NCBI GenBank assembly: GCA_902826865.1
Contig: CADEGN010000060.1
Location: forward strand, 1 to 33,650
Reading direction: 5' to 3'
DNA length: 33,650 nucleotides
Source of the DNA: an uncultured Myxococcales bacterium
Lineage (GTDB): Bacteria > Myxococcota_A > Polyangia > Nannocystales > Nannocystaceae
The notes below the pieces were generated by a model. It did no database searches, was not told the DNA's origin, and was given only the letters and a program-made list of their open reading frames with translations. A program made the position numbers and the translations under genes. Shown piece by piece: positions 6,839-15,455 of this stretch; within the stretch, counting starts at the first letter, position 1, and the number at the start of each line of letters is the position of its first letter.

Positions 6839-8230
6839 ATGCAGTCCCCGCGCACAAGAATTGTCGAAGTCCTGGGCTGGGTTCCCCCGCGCAGCGAGGT
6901 CCGCGTTAAGGGCTGGCTGCGAACAGTCCGTGACAGCAAACAGGTGGTGTTCCTCGAGCTCAACGACGGCTCGGCGATGGCGAGCCTCCAGGTTGTCGTC
7001 GACGCCGAGCTGGGAAACATCGAGGACGTGCGGCGACTAACCACCGGTTCGTCGGTCGCGGTTGTGGGAGAGCTCGTCGCATCCCCGGCCAAGGGACAGA
7101 CGGTCGAGCTCAAGGCCACGGCGGTTGAGATCCTCGGGAAGGCCGATCCCGACTTCCCATTGCAGAAGAAACGCCACAGCTTCGAGTTCCTGCGCACGAT
7201 CGCTCACCTGCGGGCGCGGACGAATTCGTATGGCGCCGTCTTTCGTGTGCGCAGCAAGCTCGCACACGCGGTTCATTGTTTCTTTCAAGATCGCGGGTTC
7301 GTCTACGTTCACACACCGATCATCACCGCGAGTGATGCCGAAGGGGCGGGCGAGCTGTTTCGCGTGACCACGCTCGATGCCGACAAGCCTGCCCGCACCG
7401 AGGCTGGCGCAGTCGATTGGGATCAGGACTTCTTTGCCCGCCAGGCATATCTCACCGTCTCGGGGCAGCTGAACGGCGAAACGTTCGCGTGCGGCATGGG
7501 CGACATCTACACGTTCGGGCCGACGTTTCGGGCCGAAAACTCGAACACCAGCCGCCACGTGGCGGAGTTCTGGATGATCGAGCCTGAAATGCCGTTTTAC
7601 GACCTCGACGATAACTGCAGCCTCGCGGAGGCGTTCGTAAAGCACCTTGTCCGCACTTTGCTGGAGGATTGCGCGGCCGACGTTGAGTTTTTCAACGAGC
7701 GCATTGATACGGGGCTGATCGCGCGTCTGCGTCACGTTCTCGATGCGTCCTTCGAGCACATGAGTTATGGCGAGGCAGTCGCACTCTTGGAGAAGAGCGG
7801 TGCCAAGTTCGAGTATCCGGTGTTCTTTGGGGCGAATCTGCAGGCGGAGCACGAGCGCTATCTGACGGAGCAGGTCGTTGGTCGTCCCGTGTTTCTCAAG
7901 GACTACCCAAAGGAGATCAAGGCGTTCTACATGCGGCGCAACGACGATGGTCGTACTGTTGCGGCGGTCGACCTGCTCGTTCCCCAGGTGGGCGAACTGA
8001 TCGGAGGTTCGCAGCGTGAAGAGCGGCTTGACGTGCTCTGTCAGGCGATCGACGAAGCAAAACTGTCACGAGCCAGCTACGCCTGGTACCTCGACACCCG
8101 ACGCTACGGGACAGTGCCGCACGCGGGTTTTGGCCTCGGATTCGAGCGGATGATCATGTACGGAACAGGCATGCAGAATATCCGCGACGTGATTCCATTC
8201 CCCCGAACGCCTCGCCACTGCGAGTTCTGA
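6839..8230 (+). CDS. asnS: Asparaginyl-tRNA synthetase
   Basis: A 463-residue class IIb synthetase that charges tRNA-Asn. An OB-fold anticodon-binding domain ([25 protein letters not shown]) occupies about the first 100 residues. The catalytic domain shows motif 2 in [20 protein letters not shown], whose wording is diagnostic for AsnRS rather than AspRS. Motif 3 is in [12 protein letters not shown], with the usual ending [12 protein letters not shown]. The ATG at 6839 was chosen because homology begins there; longer in-frame starts run into antisense of queE. It is divergent from queE across 193 bp that must hold both promoters. Confidence 0.96.
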   Translation: MQSPRTRIVEVLGWVPPRSEVRVKGWLRTVRDSKQVVFLELNDGSAMASLQVVVDAELGNIEDVRRLTTGSSVAVVGELVASPAKGQTVELKATAVEILGKADPDFPLQKKRHSFEFLRTIAHLRARTNSYGAVFRVRSKLAHAVHCFFQDRGFVYVHTPIITASDAEGAGELFRVTTLDADKPARTEAGAVDWDQDFFARQAYLTVSGQLNGETFACGMGDIYTFGPTFRAENSNTSRHVAEFWMIEPEMPFYDLDDNCSLAEAFVKHLVRTLLEDCAADVEFFNERIDTGLIARLRHVLDASFEHMSYGEAVALLEKSGAKFEYPVFFGANLQAEHERYLTEQVVGRPVFLKDYPKEIKAFYMRRNDDGRTVAAVDLLVPQVGELIGGSQREERLDVLCQAIDEAKLSRASYAWYLDTRRYGTVPHAGFGLGFERMIMYGTGMQNIRDVIPFPRTPRHCEF

Positions 8231-8351
8231 TGCGCGCGGAATGTGCCAGCGGCGCGCGACGGTAGTGGGCGTCGGAGAGGACCCGGCGCTGCCAACGCCG
8301 AGAGCTCCCCGCGACGGGGGTTTGCGCGTAACCGCTCGCGGAGGGTGACGC

Positions 8352-8401
8352 GGGAAACCGCCTGAAGTTGCACCGCGACCTTCGGCGCGGCTTCGTTTCC
8401 C
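8352..8401. other. Three-segment bulged hairpin downstream of asnS
   Basis: GGGAAAC (8352-8358) pairs with GTTTCCC (8395-8401), GAAG (8364-8367) with CTTC (8391-8394), and CCGCG (8373-8377) with CGCGG (8386-8390). The right side is continuous, while the left side carries two 5-nt bulges. It lies in the 383-bp gene-free gap between asnS and the next gene. It could end the asnS transcript, act in the 5' leader of the downstream gene, or be a small RNA domain. Nothing else was recognised in this gap. Confidence 0.45.
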
Positions 8402-8598
8402 ACGGGCCCGGACAAACGCAGCGCGCGCTGAACTCTCGCGGCTGGGAATTTCCCGCTGGTTCCGGCGGGTTGTTGTGAACCAGCGAAGAAAATCGATCGA
8501 GGGGGTTCGAGCGTTGAAGCTTTGCACCGGGACGTCGTCAAAGCCCGGGTCAGCTGAGCCTTCTACCCACCCGCAACCCCGGCTCGGCGCGCAACTGC

Positions 8599-8604
8599 GA
8601 GGAA
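8599..8604 (+). promoter_or_regulatory. Ribosome binding site GAGGAA
   Basis: GAGGAA lies 9 nt before the ATG at 8614. This good Shine-Dalgarno supports the short downstream gene being translated and fixes its start. Confidence 0.75.
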
Positions 8605-8613
8605 CGAAGAGTC

Positions 8614-9063
8614 ATGTATCTGCGTAGGAACAAAGTCCGCTGTGGCGATACTCGCCGCACTTACCTGTCCATCGCCCACAACGTCTGGTGGTCAGGCGAG
8701 GGCAATCGCAAGGCGCAGAGCCGTCCGATTGTCGTCGCTAGTTTTGGCGTGGAGGACAACGTGGACATCGAGCTGGCTCGCGACCTCGTCCAGGTCGTCG
8801 AGAAGTGCGCGCCGAAGTTCCCGACTCGTCGCGGTGAGGGCAAGGCCATCACCATGCGAATCGCCCAAGAGATCCGCAAGATCGAGCCATTCTTGAAGGC
8901 GGTCGCTAGCCGCAAGCTTGGTCTCGCGCAGCACCTGCCTTCGCACCCCGAGCGCTTCACGATTCTCGAAGCGCTGGTTCGGGATCGCCTTGCTGAGCCC
9001 ACCGTAGGCGCGCGCGAAGAGGAAATTCTCTCGAGCATCAAGGCTCGATTCGCGCTCGCCTGA
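8614..9063 (+). CDS. Short protein resembling N-terminus of IS1634-type transposases
   Basis: 149 residues. The opening MYLRRNKVRCG, then TYLSIAHNVW, KAQSRPIVVASFG and EDNVDIELARDLV matches from memory the N-terminal region of IS1634/IS4-superfamily transposases (YLRxxxRRx...YLQLAHN...xxxxxLYNFGRxDxxD). The catalytic DDE part is absent. The rest (KFPTRRGEGKAITMRIAQEIRKIEPFLKAV, then a helical end) is not recognised. It has its own good ribosome site and an intact frame, so it may be a domesticated DNA-binding domain or a truncated insertion-sequence relic. No terminal inverted repeats were seen nearby. Confidence 0.65.
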   Translation: MYLRRNKVRCGDTRRTYLSIAHNVWWSGEGNRKAQSRPIVVASFGVEDNVDIELARDLVQVVEKCAPKFPTRRGEGKAITMRIAQEIRKIEPFLKAVASRKLGLAQHLPSHPERFTILEALVRDRLAEPTVGAREEEILSSIKARFALA

Positions 9064-9129
9064 GCTCGCTGGCGCGCCGGCAGCTTGGTCCGGCGTCGAT
9101 TCGTGGTGTCTTCGAGGTCCTTGCGAACC

Positions 9130-10293
9130 TCACTGCCCGTCGAGGAGGCGAACGATCACCTCGGCGGGCAGTGGCATGTCGGGCTTGCGCGAAACGAACA
9201 CGTGGCGGCGACCCGAGCTGATGAGCACGCCGTAGCCAATACGGGGCGCAAGCACCTCGAGCGTGTCGAGCTCACGCGTTCCGATTGTTCGCTTGGTCGC
9301 GCGTTCGGCCAGTAGGGCCCGCGACAGCGGCGTGTTCTCGACGAATACTTCGCTCAAGAACTCGACAACGATCGCAATATCCGCGCGCTTGCCCTGCAGC
9401 TGTTCCGTCATCTCCCGCGGAATGCCCGGGGGCAGATCCCCGTGGATTTCCGCCTGGACCAGCGGTCGTAGCAGGTCGGGCTCCTCGAGCCCCGACTTCG
9501 GCATCGTCACCACGCCGAGCGCGTCAGTCGCTAGCGGGAGATTCGCGTGCAGCTCGTCGGCCTTTCGCTGCTGCTCGACAGCCTCAGCGGCCGCCTCGGT
9601 GGCGCGGCGCTTGGCGTCCGCGGCGATGTCGAGACGAGGGGGCGGACTTGCCGTCGGGCGGCTGCTTCCTGCCGCCGGTGTTGGCGGCGGGGCAGCTCCA
9701 GCGGGAGGAGGCGCGGCCGTGGTTCCCTCCGCGCCGGGTGCGTCGCGGCCGAGGAGGTGCACCAGAAGTTGCTGATCGTCCACCGCGCTCGCCTCCATCA
9801 GCGAGATCTCGACGCGCGGCGAACCTGGGAAACCCTCGGCGAGATCCGCGAGCGTCAAACGCATCTGCTCGCACAGCCGCGTCACTGGCCACTGTCCTTC
9901 TGGGCGCGGCTGTTCGTCGGTGGCCTCGTCCGACGCGATCATCTGGCCGCGCTGGGCGAAGAGAAACCCCTCACGTCGTTTGCCCGCCGGCCCCGGTTGC
10001 GCCCAGTACATCAAGACGCGGTGAGGCAGCGCTTGGCTGGTGATGAGCGCGAGGTCGGCATTCGTCCGCCAAAACTCCGCGGCGTCATCGCCCACCACGC
10101 TGCCGTCGATGCGCAGAAGGAGGACGTTCCCGGCCTCGTGGCGAATCGCAACTAGCTTGGCGTCAATGATGTTGCGGGCTTTGCCGACGAGTATGTCGCC
10201 GAAAATCGCAGCCAGCTGCGACAGACGGAACATGTCGAAAGGGACCAGGATGCCGCCGTGGCTCGCCTTAGCGTTGGTGATCGTGGGAATCAT
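9130..10293 (-). CDS. Unknown two-region protein with Pro/Ala linker
   Basis: 387 residues, family not recognised. Residues 1-~185 look globular and beta-rich (NVLLLRIDGSVVGDDAAEFWRTNADLALITSQ, RVEISLMEASAVDDQQLLVHLLG). A Pro/Ala-rich linker and a short helical stretch (ADAKRRATEAAAEAVEQQRKADELHANL) follow. The C-terminal ~150 residues look globular again (ADIAIVVEFLSEVFVENTPLSRALLAE, ISSGRRHVFVSRKPDMPLPAEVIVRLL). There is no export signal, so it is probably cytoplasmic. It is the last gene of a minus-strand operon, 12 bp after the preceding lipoprotein gene. Confidence 0.8.
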   Translation of the reverse strand: MIPTITNAKASHGGILVPFDMFRLSQLAAIFGDILVGKARNIIDAKLVAIRHEAGNVLLLRIDGSVVGDDAAEFWRTNADLALITSQALPHRVLMYWAQPGPAGKRREGFLFAQRGQMIASDEATDEQPRPEGQWPVTRLCEQMRLTLADLAEGFPGSPRVEISLMEASAVDDQQLLVHLLGRDAPGAEGTTAAPPPAGAAPPPTPAAGSSRPTASPPPRLDIAADAKRRATEAAAEAVEQQRKADELHANLPLATDALGVVTMPKSGLEEPDLLRPLVQAEIHGDLPPGIPREMTEQLQGKRADIAIVVEFLSEVFVENTPLSRALLAERATKRTIGTRELDTLEVLAPRIGYGVLISSGRRHVFVSRKPDMPLPAEVIVRLLDGQ

Positions 10294-10305
10294 GACTGCT
10301 TGCCT

Positions 10306-10971
10306 CTATTCAGCACCGAGCACGGCAAGCGACACCTGCCACCGATCCCTCGTATCGCTGATGCGACGACGCCCGATCGCGAGGCTCGACCCGCCGTCGA
10401 CGGGGCATATGTGAAACTCGTTATCATGGTCCGGGCTGGATCCTGGTTCGACGGGCCGCCAGGGTGTTGCGCACTGCGCCGCGGTCGCCTGACGCGCCTG
10501 CTGGGCGAGCGTACGACTGTGAGCGTCGGACACCTGACCCGACTGAAGACCTACCACACCCACGGGCGACAGTTCGAGGGTGAACTTCACATCGCCAAGC
10601 TCGAGCGGTGGATCGGGGAAGCAAAGGAAGGCCGGGCCCTGGTCGGTCTGGCGTGCCTCGGGAGTCACCGCACATCTGGCACGGGCGAATGCATCGAAGG
10701 CCATGACGTCGTGATCCCCCGCCATCAGCTCGATCGCCTGGCGCAGCAATTCGTTGAACCCCTGCCACGGGTCGAGTTGCGCCCGAGTTCGCGTCGTCCG
10801 CGTCCGCGTGCGGCGGCTCTGGGTCGGATGCTGCGCGGCTTGTCGGCCGGGCTGGAACGCAGCACGTGCGCGATCGTCGGGCCGGTCGCGGCAACCCAAG
10901 TTGACCACCGCACACGTTGACGCCAGGGCCAGGGCCAGGGGCAATCCGCCGGCTTGCGCACCTGGCCTCAT
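10306..10971 (-). CDS. Predicted lipoprotein, unknown
   Basis: 221 residues. The N-terminal signal (LPLALALASTCAVVNLGC) ends in a lipobox-like LGC at Cys27. The mature part starts with an Arg/Thr/Pro-rich low-complexity stretch. A segment with LDPWQGFNELLRQAIELMAGDHDVMAFDAFARARCAVTP, PAFLCFPDPPLELGDVKFTLELSPVG and a final beta-like part follow. The family is not recognised. Its start overlaps the hutF stop (ATGA), so it is translated from the hutF mRNA. Confidence 0.72.
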   Translation of the reverse strand: MRPGAQAGGLPLALALASTCAVVNLGCRDRPDDRARAAFQPGRQAAQHPTQSRRTRTRTTRTRAQLDPWQGFNELLRQAIELMAGDHDVMAFDAFARARCAVTPEARQTDQGPAFLCFPDPPLELGDVKFTLELSPVGVVGLQSGQVSDAHSRTLAQQARQATAAQCATPWRPVEPGSSPDHDNEFHICPVDGGSSLAIGRRRISDTRDRWQVSLAVLGAE

Positions 10972-12281
10972 CCGTACTCGCGTCCCCCGACGACGGTGGC
11001 GCTGACGAGTCCAGCGTGTCCAGTCGTCCAGATGGCGTCGAGCACATGCGTGGGGTCGACGCCCGCAAGCAATGGGTGACCGAGGTCGATCACGGCAGCA
11101 TCGAACTGATAACCCGGCGCGAGGCGACCCAGGTGATGGAAGCCGAGTGAAGAAGCGCCGCCCTCACTCGCGATGGCCGCGAGTGCCGCCCCCAAGTTGC
11201 GCCCGCGTTCGTCGGGCGCAAGGCACGATCTGCGACCGGATCGCAACCGCTCTCCCATCTCGAGCAAGCGCGCTTCCTGGATCAGATCGATCACCGCGTT
11301 GCTGTCGCTGCCGACGGCGAGACGCGATCCCACCGCCCGCAATTCGCTGGCAGGTAGGAGGCCGTCGCCGAGATCTGCCTCGGTCGTCGGGCAGGCGCAG
11401 ACGTGCTGATCCGCAAGAACAGCGTGATCGGCCGCGGTGGTGTGAACCCCGTGCACCGCAGTAAAGGTCCGCGGCCGATCCGTAAGCCCCACGCTGGCCA
11501 GCAACTGCATCGGTGAGCAACCGTGTTCGGTCTGGCACTCGTCGTTTTCGCGCGGTTGTTCTGACACGTGAACATGGACCGGCACGTCCAAGCTGCGGGC
11601 CAAGGTAGCAAGGTCGAGCAACGCCGGGCGTCCAACTGCGCGGACGCTGTGCGGTGCGATTCCTACGCGCACACCGGCCGCCCGCAGCGCCGCGATCCGA
11701 CCGGCGTACGCGTCGACGTCGCGGTCACAAAACCGGCGCTGCTCCGCTAACGGGGGCCGATCGGCACCCGCGCGCGCATAGTACACCTCGAGCAGCACAA
11801 GTCGGATTCCCACATCCGCCGCCGCGCGAACGACTTGCCACGACAGTTCGTTGGCATCGTCGTACGGCTGCCCATTAGGCTGGTGGTGGAGATAGTGGAA
11901 CTCACCGACGCACGTGATGCCCGCCGCGAGCATCTCGGAATACGCTCGACGTGTTACAGCGTACACGCCCTGTGGATCGAGCGTCGTGGCGGCGTGGTAC
12001 ATCGCGTCGCGCCAGCTCCAAAAATCGGATGGATCATCGGGAGCTCGCCCATGGGTGGCACCGCGGATGGCGCGCTGAAACGCATGACTGTGCGCGTTGA
12101 CCATGCCGGGCACCACCAGTGCCCGCCCAAAATCGCGGACCCGTTCAGCTGGTGGCGGTGCGCCGCGGTCGTCGCTGTTGCCTGCCCAAGAGATCGATCC
12201 ATCGTCTGCGACGTCGTATCGCGGGCGCACGATGCAGCGATCGTCGACAACCCCGGCGGCGGCGACATAGGTCGTGCTCAT
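10968..12281 (-). CDS. hutF: Formimidoylglutamate deiminase (HutF)
   Basis: A 437-residue amidohydrolase-superfamily enzyme that deiminates N-formimidoyl-L-glutamate to N-formyl-glutamate in the five-step histidine breakdown route. The metal-binding motif is HSHAFQR (His64, His66), and HVHVSEQ holds the next metal/substrate residues. ACPTTEADLGDG and GSDSNA are HutF-characteristic late motifs. The C-terminal amidohydrolase strand region is intact. No hutH, hutU or hutG is in the window. The gene instead sits in an ATGA-overlap chain between two lipoprotein genes. Confidence 0.93.
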   Translation of the reverse strand: MSTTYVAAAGVVDDRCIVRPRYDVADDGSISWAGNSDDRGAPPPAERVRDFGRALVVPGMVNAHSHAFQRAIRGATHGRAPDDPSDFWSWRDAMYHAATTLDPQGVYAVTRRAYSEMLAAGITCVGEFHYLHHQPNGQPYDDANELSWQVVRAAADVGIRLVLLEVYYARAGADRPPLAEQRRFCDRDVDAYAGRIAALRAAGVRVGIAPHSVRAVGRPALLDLATLARSLDVPVHVHVSEQPRENDECQTEHGCSPMQLLASVGLTDRPRTFTAVHGVHTTAADHAVLADQHVCACPTTEADLGDGLLPASELRAVGSRLAVGSDSNAVIDLIQEARLLEMGERLRSGRRSCLAPDERGRNLGAALAAIASEGGASSLGFHHLGRLAPGYQFDAAVIDLGHPLLAGVDPTHVLDAIWTTGHAGLVSATVVGGREYG

Positions 12282-14353
12282 CGAGGGCTCGCGGGCGCGA
12301 AGTACATCCGCTGCTTTTCGTAGTCGAGTGTGAACTTCCGCCGGCCGATAACGCCGAGGCCGACCATGCCGTCGAGGCGGAATCCATCGGCCGTCTGTGA
12401 GCGATCGAAGAAACCGTAGGCCGCGGACACGCCCTTGAATTCCACATCGCCGATGCGGAACGAATCCAGTGTTACCATTGGCACCTCATCCGCGCGCAGC
12501 GGCGGCGCCCCGACTCCGGCAAACGCATACGCAGCTTGGGTCGCGGTGAGATCTGCGCCACGCATGCCGGTGTTGAACAGATAGAGGCCTTTGGCCGGGC
12601 CGAGTTGTGCGGGCGCATAGATGTAGTGGCTCTCGTGCAGGACAAAGGGTACCGCGGTGCCGCGGCGCCGGCTCTCACGCTCGGCTTTGCACTTCGCACC
12701 GGGTGGCACAAGCTCGATCGTGGCTCGCCCGACGTCGATTGTGATCAGAAGATCGGCCAGCGCGTGGAGGCCGATAACCGACTTGACGCGCTTTGCCTCC
12801 GGTCCGGCCATATCAGCGATGGTTTGGTCCGCGAACACAACCACCGGTATGTTGTTGAGTTCGATCCCGCCAATCGTCAGGTGTTCGACTTCGCCGTGGC
12901 TCACCTCAGGCCCCTCGGGGCCCAGCTGCGACTTCGCACGCGTCACGACGCCAAGCTCTTTCGCGAACGACTCCGCCAGGATCACCTCGGCTGCGCCAGT
13001 GTCGAGGATGGCGCCGGTCACCTTCCCTGCGATTTCGATTTCGGCGATGAGCAGCGGCGCCGCGGAGATCAGCTTGGGTGTGGCCACGCACGCTGGCGTG
13101 CGTGCGATGGTAAACGGCTTACCGACGAATGAGCGATAGCGCCCGGCCATCACCGGGCTGCCGGCTGCGTCGAGAGCTCTGGCGAGCCCCGAGTAGTCGC
13201 GGCGCCGCATGTGTATCCACGCAAGCTGGCGTGCGACTTGGTCCTCGCGCACGCCATTCTTCGCGGCTTTCGCAAGGGTGCGAATCGCGGCGTCCGATTC
13301 ACCTCGCAGCATTTGGATCCGCGCGAGGGTAAACAGTGCCTCGGGTTCACGGGCGTCGAGAGAGAGGGTCGCAGCACAGGCTTTCGCGGCCTCGTCGAAC
13401 TCGGCGGTGGCAAAAGCGGCGCGCGCCCACGCGACGAGGGCCGAGACATCCTTCGGGGCGTCAGCCGCCGCCTTTCGGGCCTTCGTGAGCTCCTCGACGA
13501 GGGGATCAGGTGCTGGCGTCGGCGGGCTGAGCTTCGGTACCTCGAACTTGCTGACGTCGACCGGTCCGTGACTAACACGTTGAGCGATGAACTCGACCAG
13601 TTGGCTCTGTTTGCCGCTCTGCGACGCAACCCGGATCTTGAACGGTACCAGGACGCCATCGACACCCTGGTAGTTGTCGAACGTAAGGATCTGGCGCTGG
13701 AGGTCGCTGCCGGCGCCTTCTTCCGTGATCTCCTCGCGCAGCAGCCCGGTGGCGCGTTCGAACCACATCGTTTTCGAAGTCGAGTCGCCTTTGACACGCC
13801 ATTGCAGGCCGTCGAGATCGACAGCGTTACCCTCGGAGTCAGCGGCGCGCGGCGACATCAACGTGACTTCGATGCCGCGTTTGGCGACGCCGAAGTATGG
13901 GTGCAGGAGCGCGTCCTCAGCGGTGTTGATCGCTTCCAACTTCGTGTCGATGCGTAGCAGGCCATCGCCGCCGATGTTCCAGCCGGTCTTGCCATCGTAC
14001 CCGCGTTCTTCGACGAGCTTGCCAAACACGGTGCGTCTGTACATTCGGCCGCTAGCTGTGGTCGTCAACAAGAACGAGCCCACCTCATCCTGCGCGCGGC
14101 AGGTCTCATCGCCCTCCTCGCAGCTCGGATCGGCGTGGATGATCATCCGCGCCTCGGTGGTGCGCTGGGTGATGCCCTCGAGCTTGGGTTTGCCGCCAAG
14201 TGCTTTGACGTAGCGGTCAAGGACCTCGGCCGCCGTGGTCGGGACCGATGCCTTTCCCTGCGGTGAATCCGTCAGGTCATCTGGGATCTTCAAGCAGCCG
14301 ACCGGCGCCGCGAGGGCGAGCACGGCGCACCAGCGCAGGAACGCGTTAAGCAC
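12278..14353 (-). CDS. Aspartyl-protease-fold lipoprotein with TPR-like middle
   Basis: 691 residues from GTG 14353, chosen for the signal sequence FLRWCAVLALAAPVGC (Cys20, possible lipobox). Residues ~35-270 resemble a LolA-type beta-domain (AAEVLDRYVKALGG at the start, GVDGVLVPFKIRVAS near the end). Residues ~285-400 are TPR-like helical repeats. Residues ~430-691 form a two-lobed retropepsin/pepsin-like domain: ILDTGAAEVIL (Asp451) in lobe one, LFNTGMRGADL (Asn594) where lobe two should carry its Asp. It is probably a periplasmic or outer-membrane-facing peptidase or peptide binder. The upstream in-frame extension lies antisense to a neighbouring gene and is not used. It overlaps hutF by ATGA. 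Confidence 0.85.
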   Translation of the reverse strand: MLNAFLRWCAVLALAAPVGCLKIPDDLTDSPQGKASVPTTAAEVLDRYVKALGGKPKLEGITQRTTEARMIIHADPSCEEGDETCRAQDEVGSFLLTTTASGRMYRRTVFGKLVEERGYDGKTGWNIGGDGLLRIDTKLEAINTAEDALLHPYFGVAKRGIEVTLMSPRAADSEGNAVDLDGLQWRVKGDSTSKTMWFERATGLLREEITEEGAGSDLQRQILTFDNYQGVDGVLVPFKIRVASQSGKQSQLVEFIAQRVSHGPVDVSKFEVPKLSPPTPAPDPLVEELTKARKAAADAPKDVSALVAWARAAFATAEFDEAAKACAATLSLDAREPEALFTLARIQMLRGESDAAIRTLAKAAKNGVREDQVARQLAWIHMRRRDYSGLARALDAAGSPVMAGRYRSFVGKPFTIARTPACVATPKLISAAPLLIAEIEIAGKVTGAILDTGAAEVILAESFAKELGVVTRAKSQLGPEGPEVSHGEVEHLTIGGIELNNIPVVVFADQTIADMAGPEAKRVKSVIGLHALADLLITIDVGRATIELVPPGAKCKAERESRRRGTAVPFVLHESHYIYAPAQLGPAKGLYLFNTGMRGADLTATQAAYAFAGVGAPPLRADEVPMVTLDSFRIGDVEFKGVSAAYGFFDRSQTADGFRLDGMVGLGVIGRRKFTLDYEKQRMYFAPASPR

Positions 14354-14513
14354 CTCGGCAAGCTCTCGCGAGCATGGCGCTCTCGTCAAGCAAGGCGTTG
14401 TGCGTTCGACCGGCGTGCGCGGGCTGCTAGACTCGCAGGCATCGATGAGATCGGTCGAAGAGCCCTGCGACCGCCCGTTGGCCGCGTGCCTGCGCAAACA
14501 GCATTGCGCGCGC

Positions 14514-15455
14514 ATGCGGCGTGGGTGGGGCCAGCGCTGCCGAACCGTCGCCGTCGCAGGTTTCGTGCTGGCCGCGGTCGCGGCGGTTGGGGCGTGCGGG
14601 CTATCACGATCCCAGCAGACTCCCCCGAGGGCCCCTGCGCCCGCGGCGGACGAACCCCACGGTCCCCACTTCCTCGGGGCGCCACGCGGGCCATGGGGGG
14701 CCGTGGTGTTCCGCGAGATCCACCTCGCCGGCGCGCGGTTCGTGCTCGCCCGCGCGAGTCTTTGTCGGACGACCCCGCGTGCGGATCGCGATCGTGATGT
14801 GCTGCTCGCCCACAACGTCGAACGCGCGCGTTGTCGTGTGCGACCCTACCACGGCGACATCGCGTTGTGGTTCACCGACGCCCACGGCGAGCGTCACCTC
14901 GGCCCCACGCTTGCCACCGATCGTAGCGGCGAGCTTCGCATCGAATACGCTGAGTTAGATCGCGAGCTACAACGCGCGCGCTTGCCAGCACTCGACGACA
15001 TGGTCGCCCTCGAGCTCGGCCGCTCAGGCTGGGCGGGTCGCTACGATTTGCGGCGGCTGCGAGGTGTGCTGGCGAACTATTACTTTCGCTGGGTGCAGAC
15101 CGGTCGCGCAACGCCACAGTTGTTCGCGGCCCGCCATCCCGATCATCCGAACGCGCCGGACGCGACCGCGTTTGCCGTCGAAGAAGACCTGGCGCGACAA
15201 GAGTCGGATTTCCGCCGCGTACAGCGGGGCGAGCTTCCGGCCGACGCGTTCCTCGAGCGCTACGTGTGGTCGCCGCTGCGGCACTCGGCGGCCATGCTGT
15301 TGCCCGAGCGACGCGGGCTGCCGAGGGCGGAACAGGGCAGCGTCACCGAGCCCACCTCATCGGCGCAGGGGTACGACGATCAAGGCGTGGGGGGCACGTC
15401 GCCGGCTTCGGGCGGGCGGATGAAGGTGGGTGCCAGCGGCGGTGCGGGGCCTTGA
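14514..15455 (+). CDS. Predicted lipoprotein, unknown
   Basis: 313 residues from ATG 14514. A basic start and hydrophobic core lead to VGACG, a good lipobox (Cys27). The mature part contains VVFREIHLAGARFVLARASLC, HNVERARCRVRPYHGDIALWFTDAHGERHLGP and AFAVEEDLARQESDFRRVQRGELPADAFLE, with no recognised family. An ATG at 14445 is an alternative start but adds a non-signal extension. It is divergent from the protease operon across 160 bp. Its last ~25 codons overlap the 3' end of the convergent gene by 76 bp. Confidence 0.72.
   Translation: MRRGWGQRCRTVAVAGFVLAAVAAVGACGLSRSQQTPPRAPAPAADEPHGPHFLGAPRGPWGAVVFREIHLAGARFVLARASLCRTTPRADRDRDVLLAHNVERARCRVRPYHGDIALWFTDAHGERHLGPTLATDRSGELRIEYAELDRELQRARLPALDDMVALELGRSGWAGRYDLRRLRGVLANYYFRWVQTGRATPQLFAARHPDHPNAPDATAFAVEEDLARQESDFRRVQRGELPADAFLERYVWSPLRHSAAMLLPERRGLPRAEQGSVTEPTSSAQGYDDQGVGGTSPASGGRMKVGASGGAGP

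Noticed and set aside
14354..14815. N-terminal extension of the aspartyl-protease gene
   Set aside because: The extension is Arg/Ser/Pro-rich antisense of the divergent lipoprotein gene. A signal peptide starts at GTG 14353.
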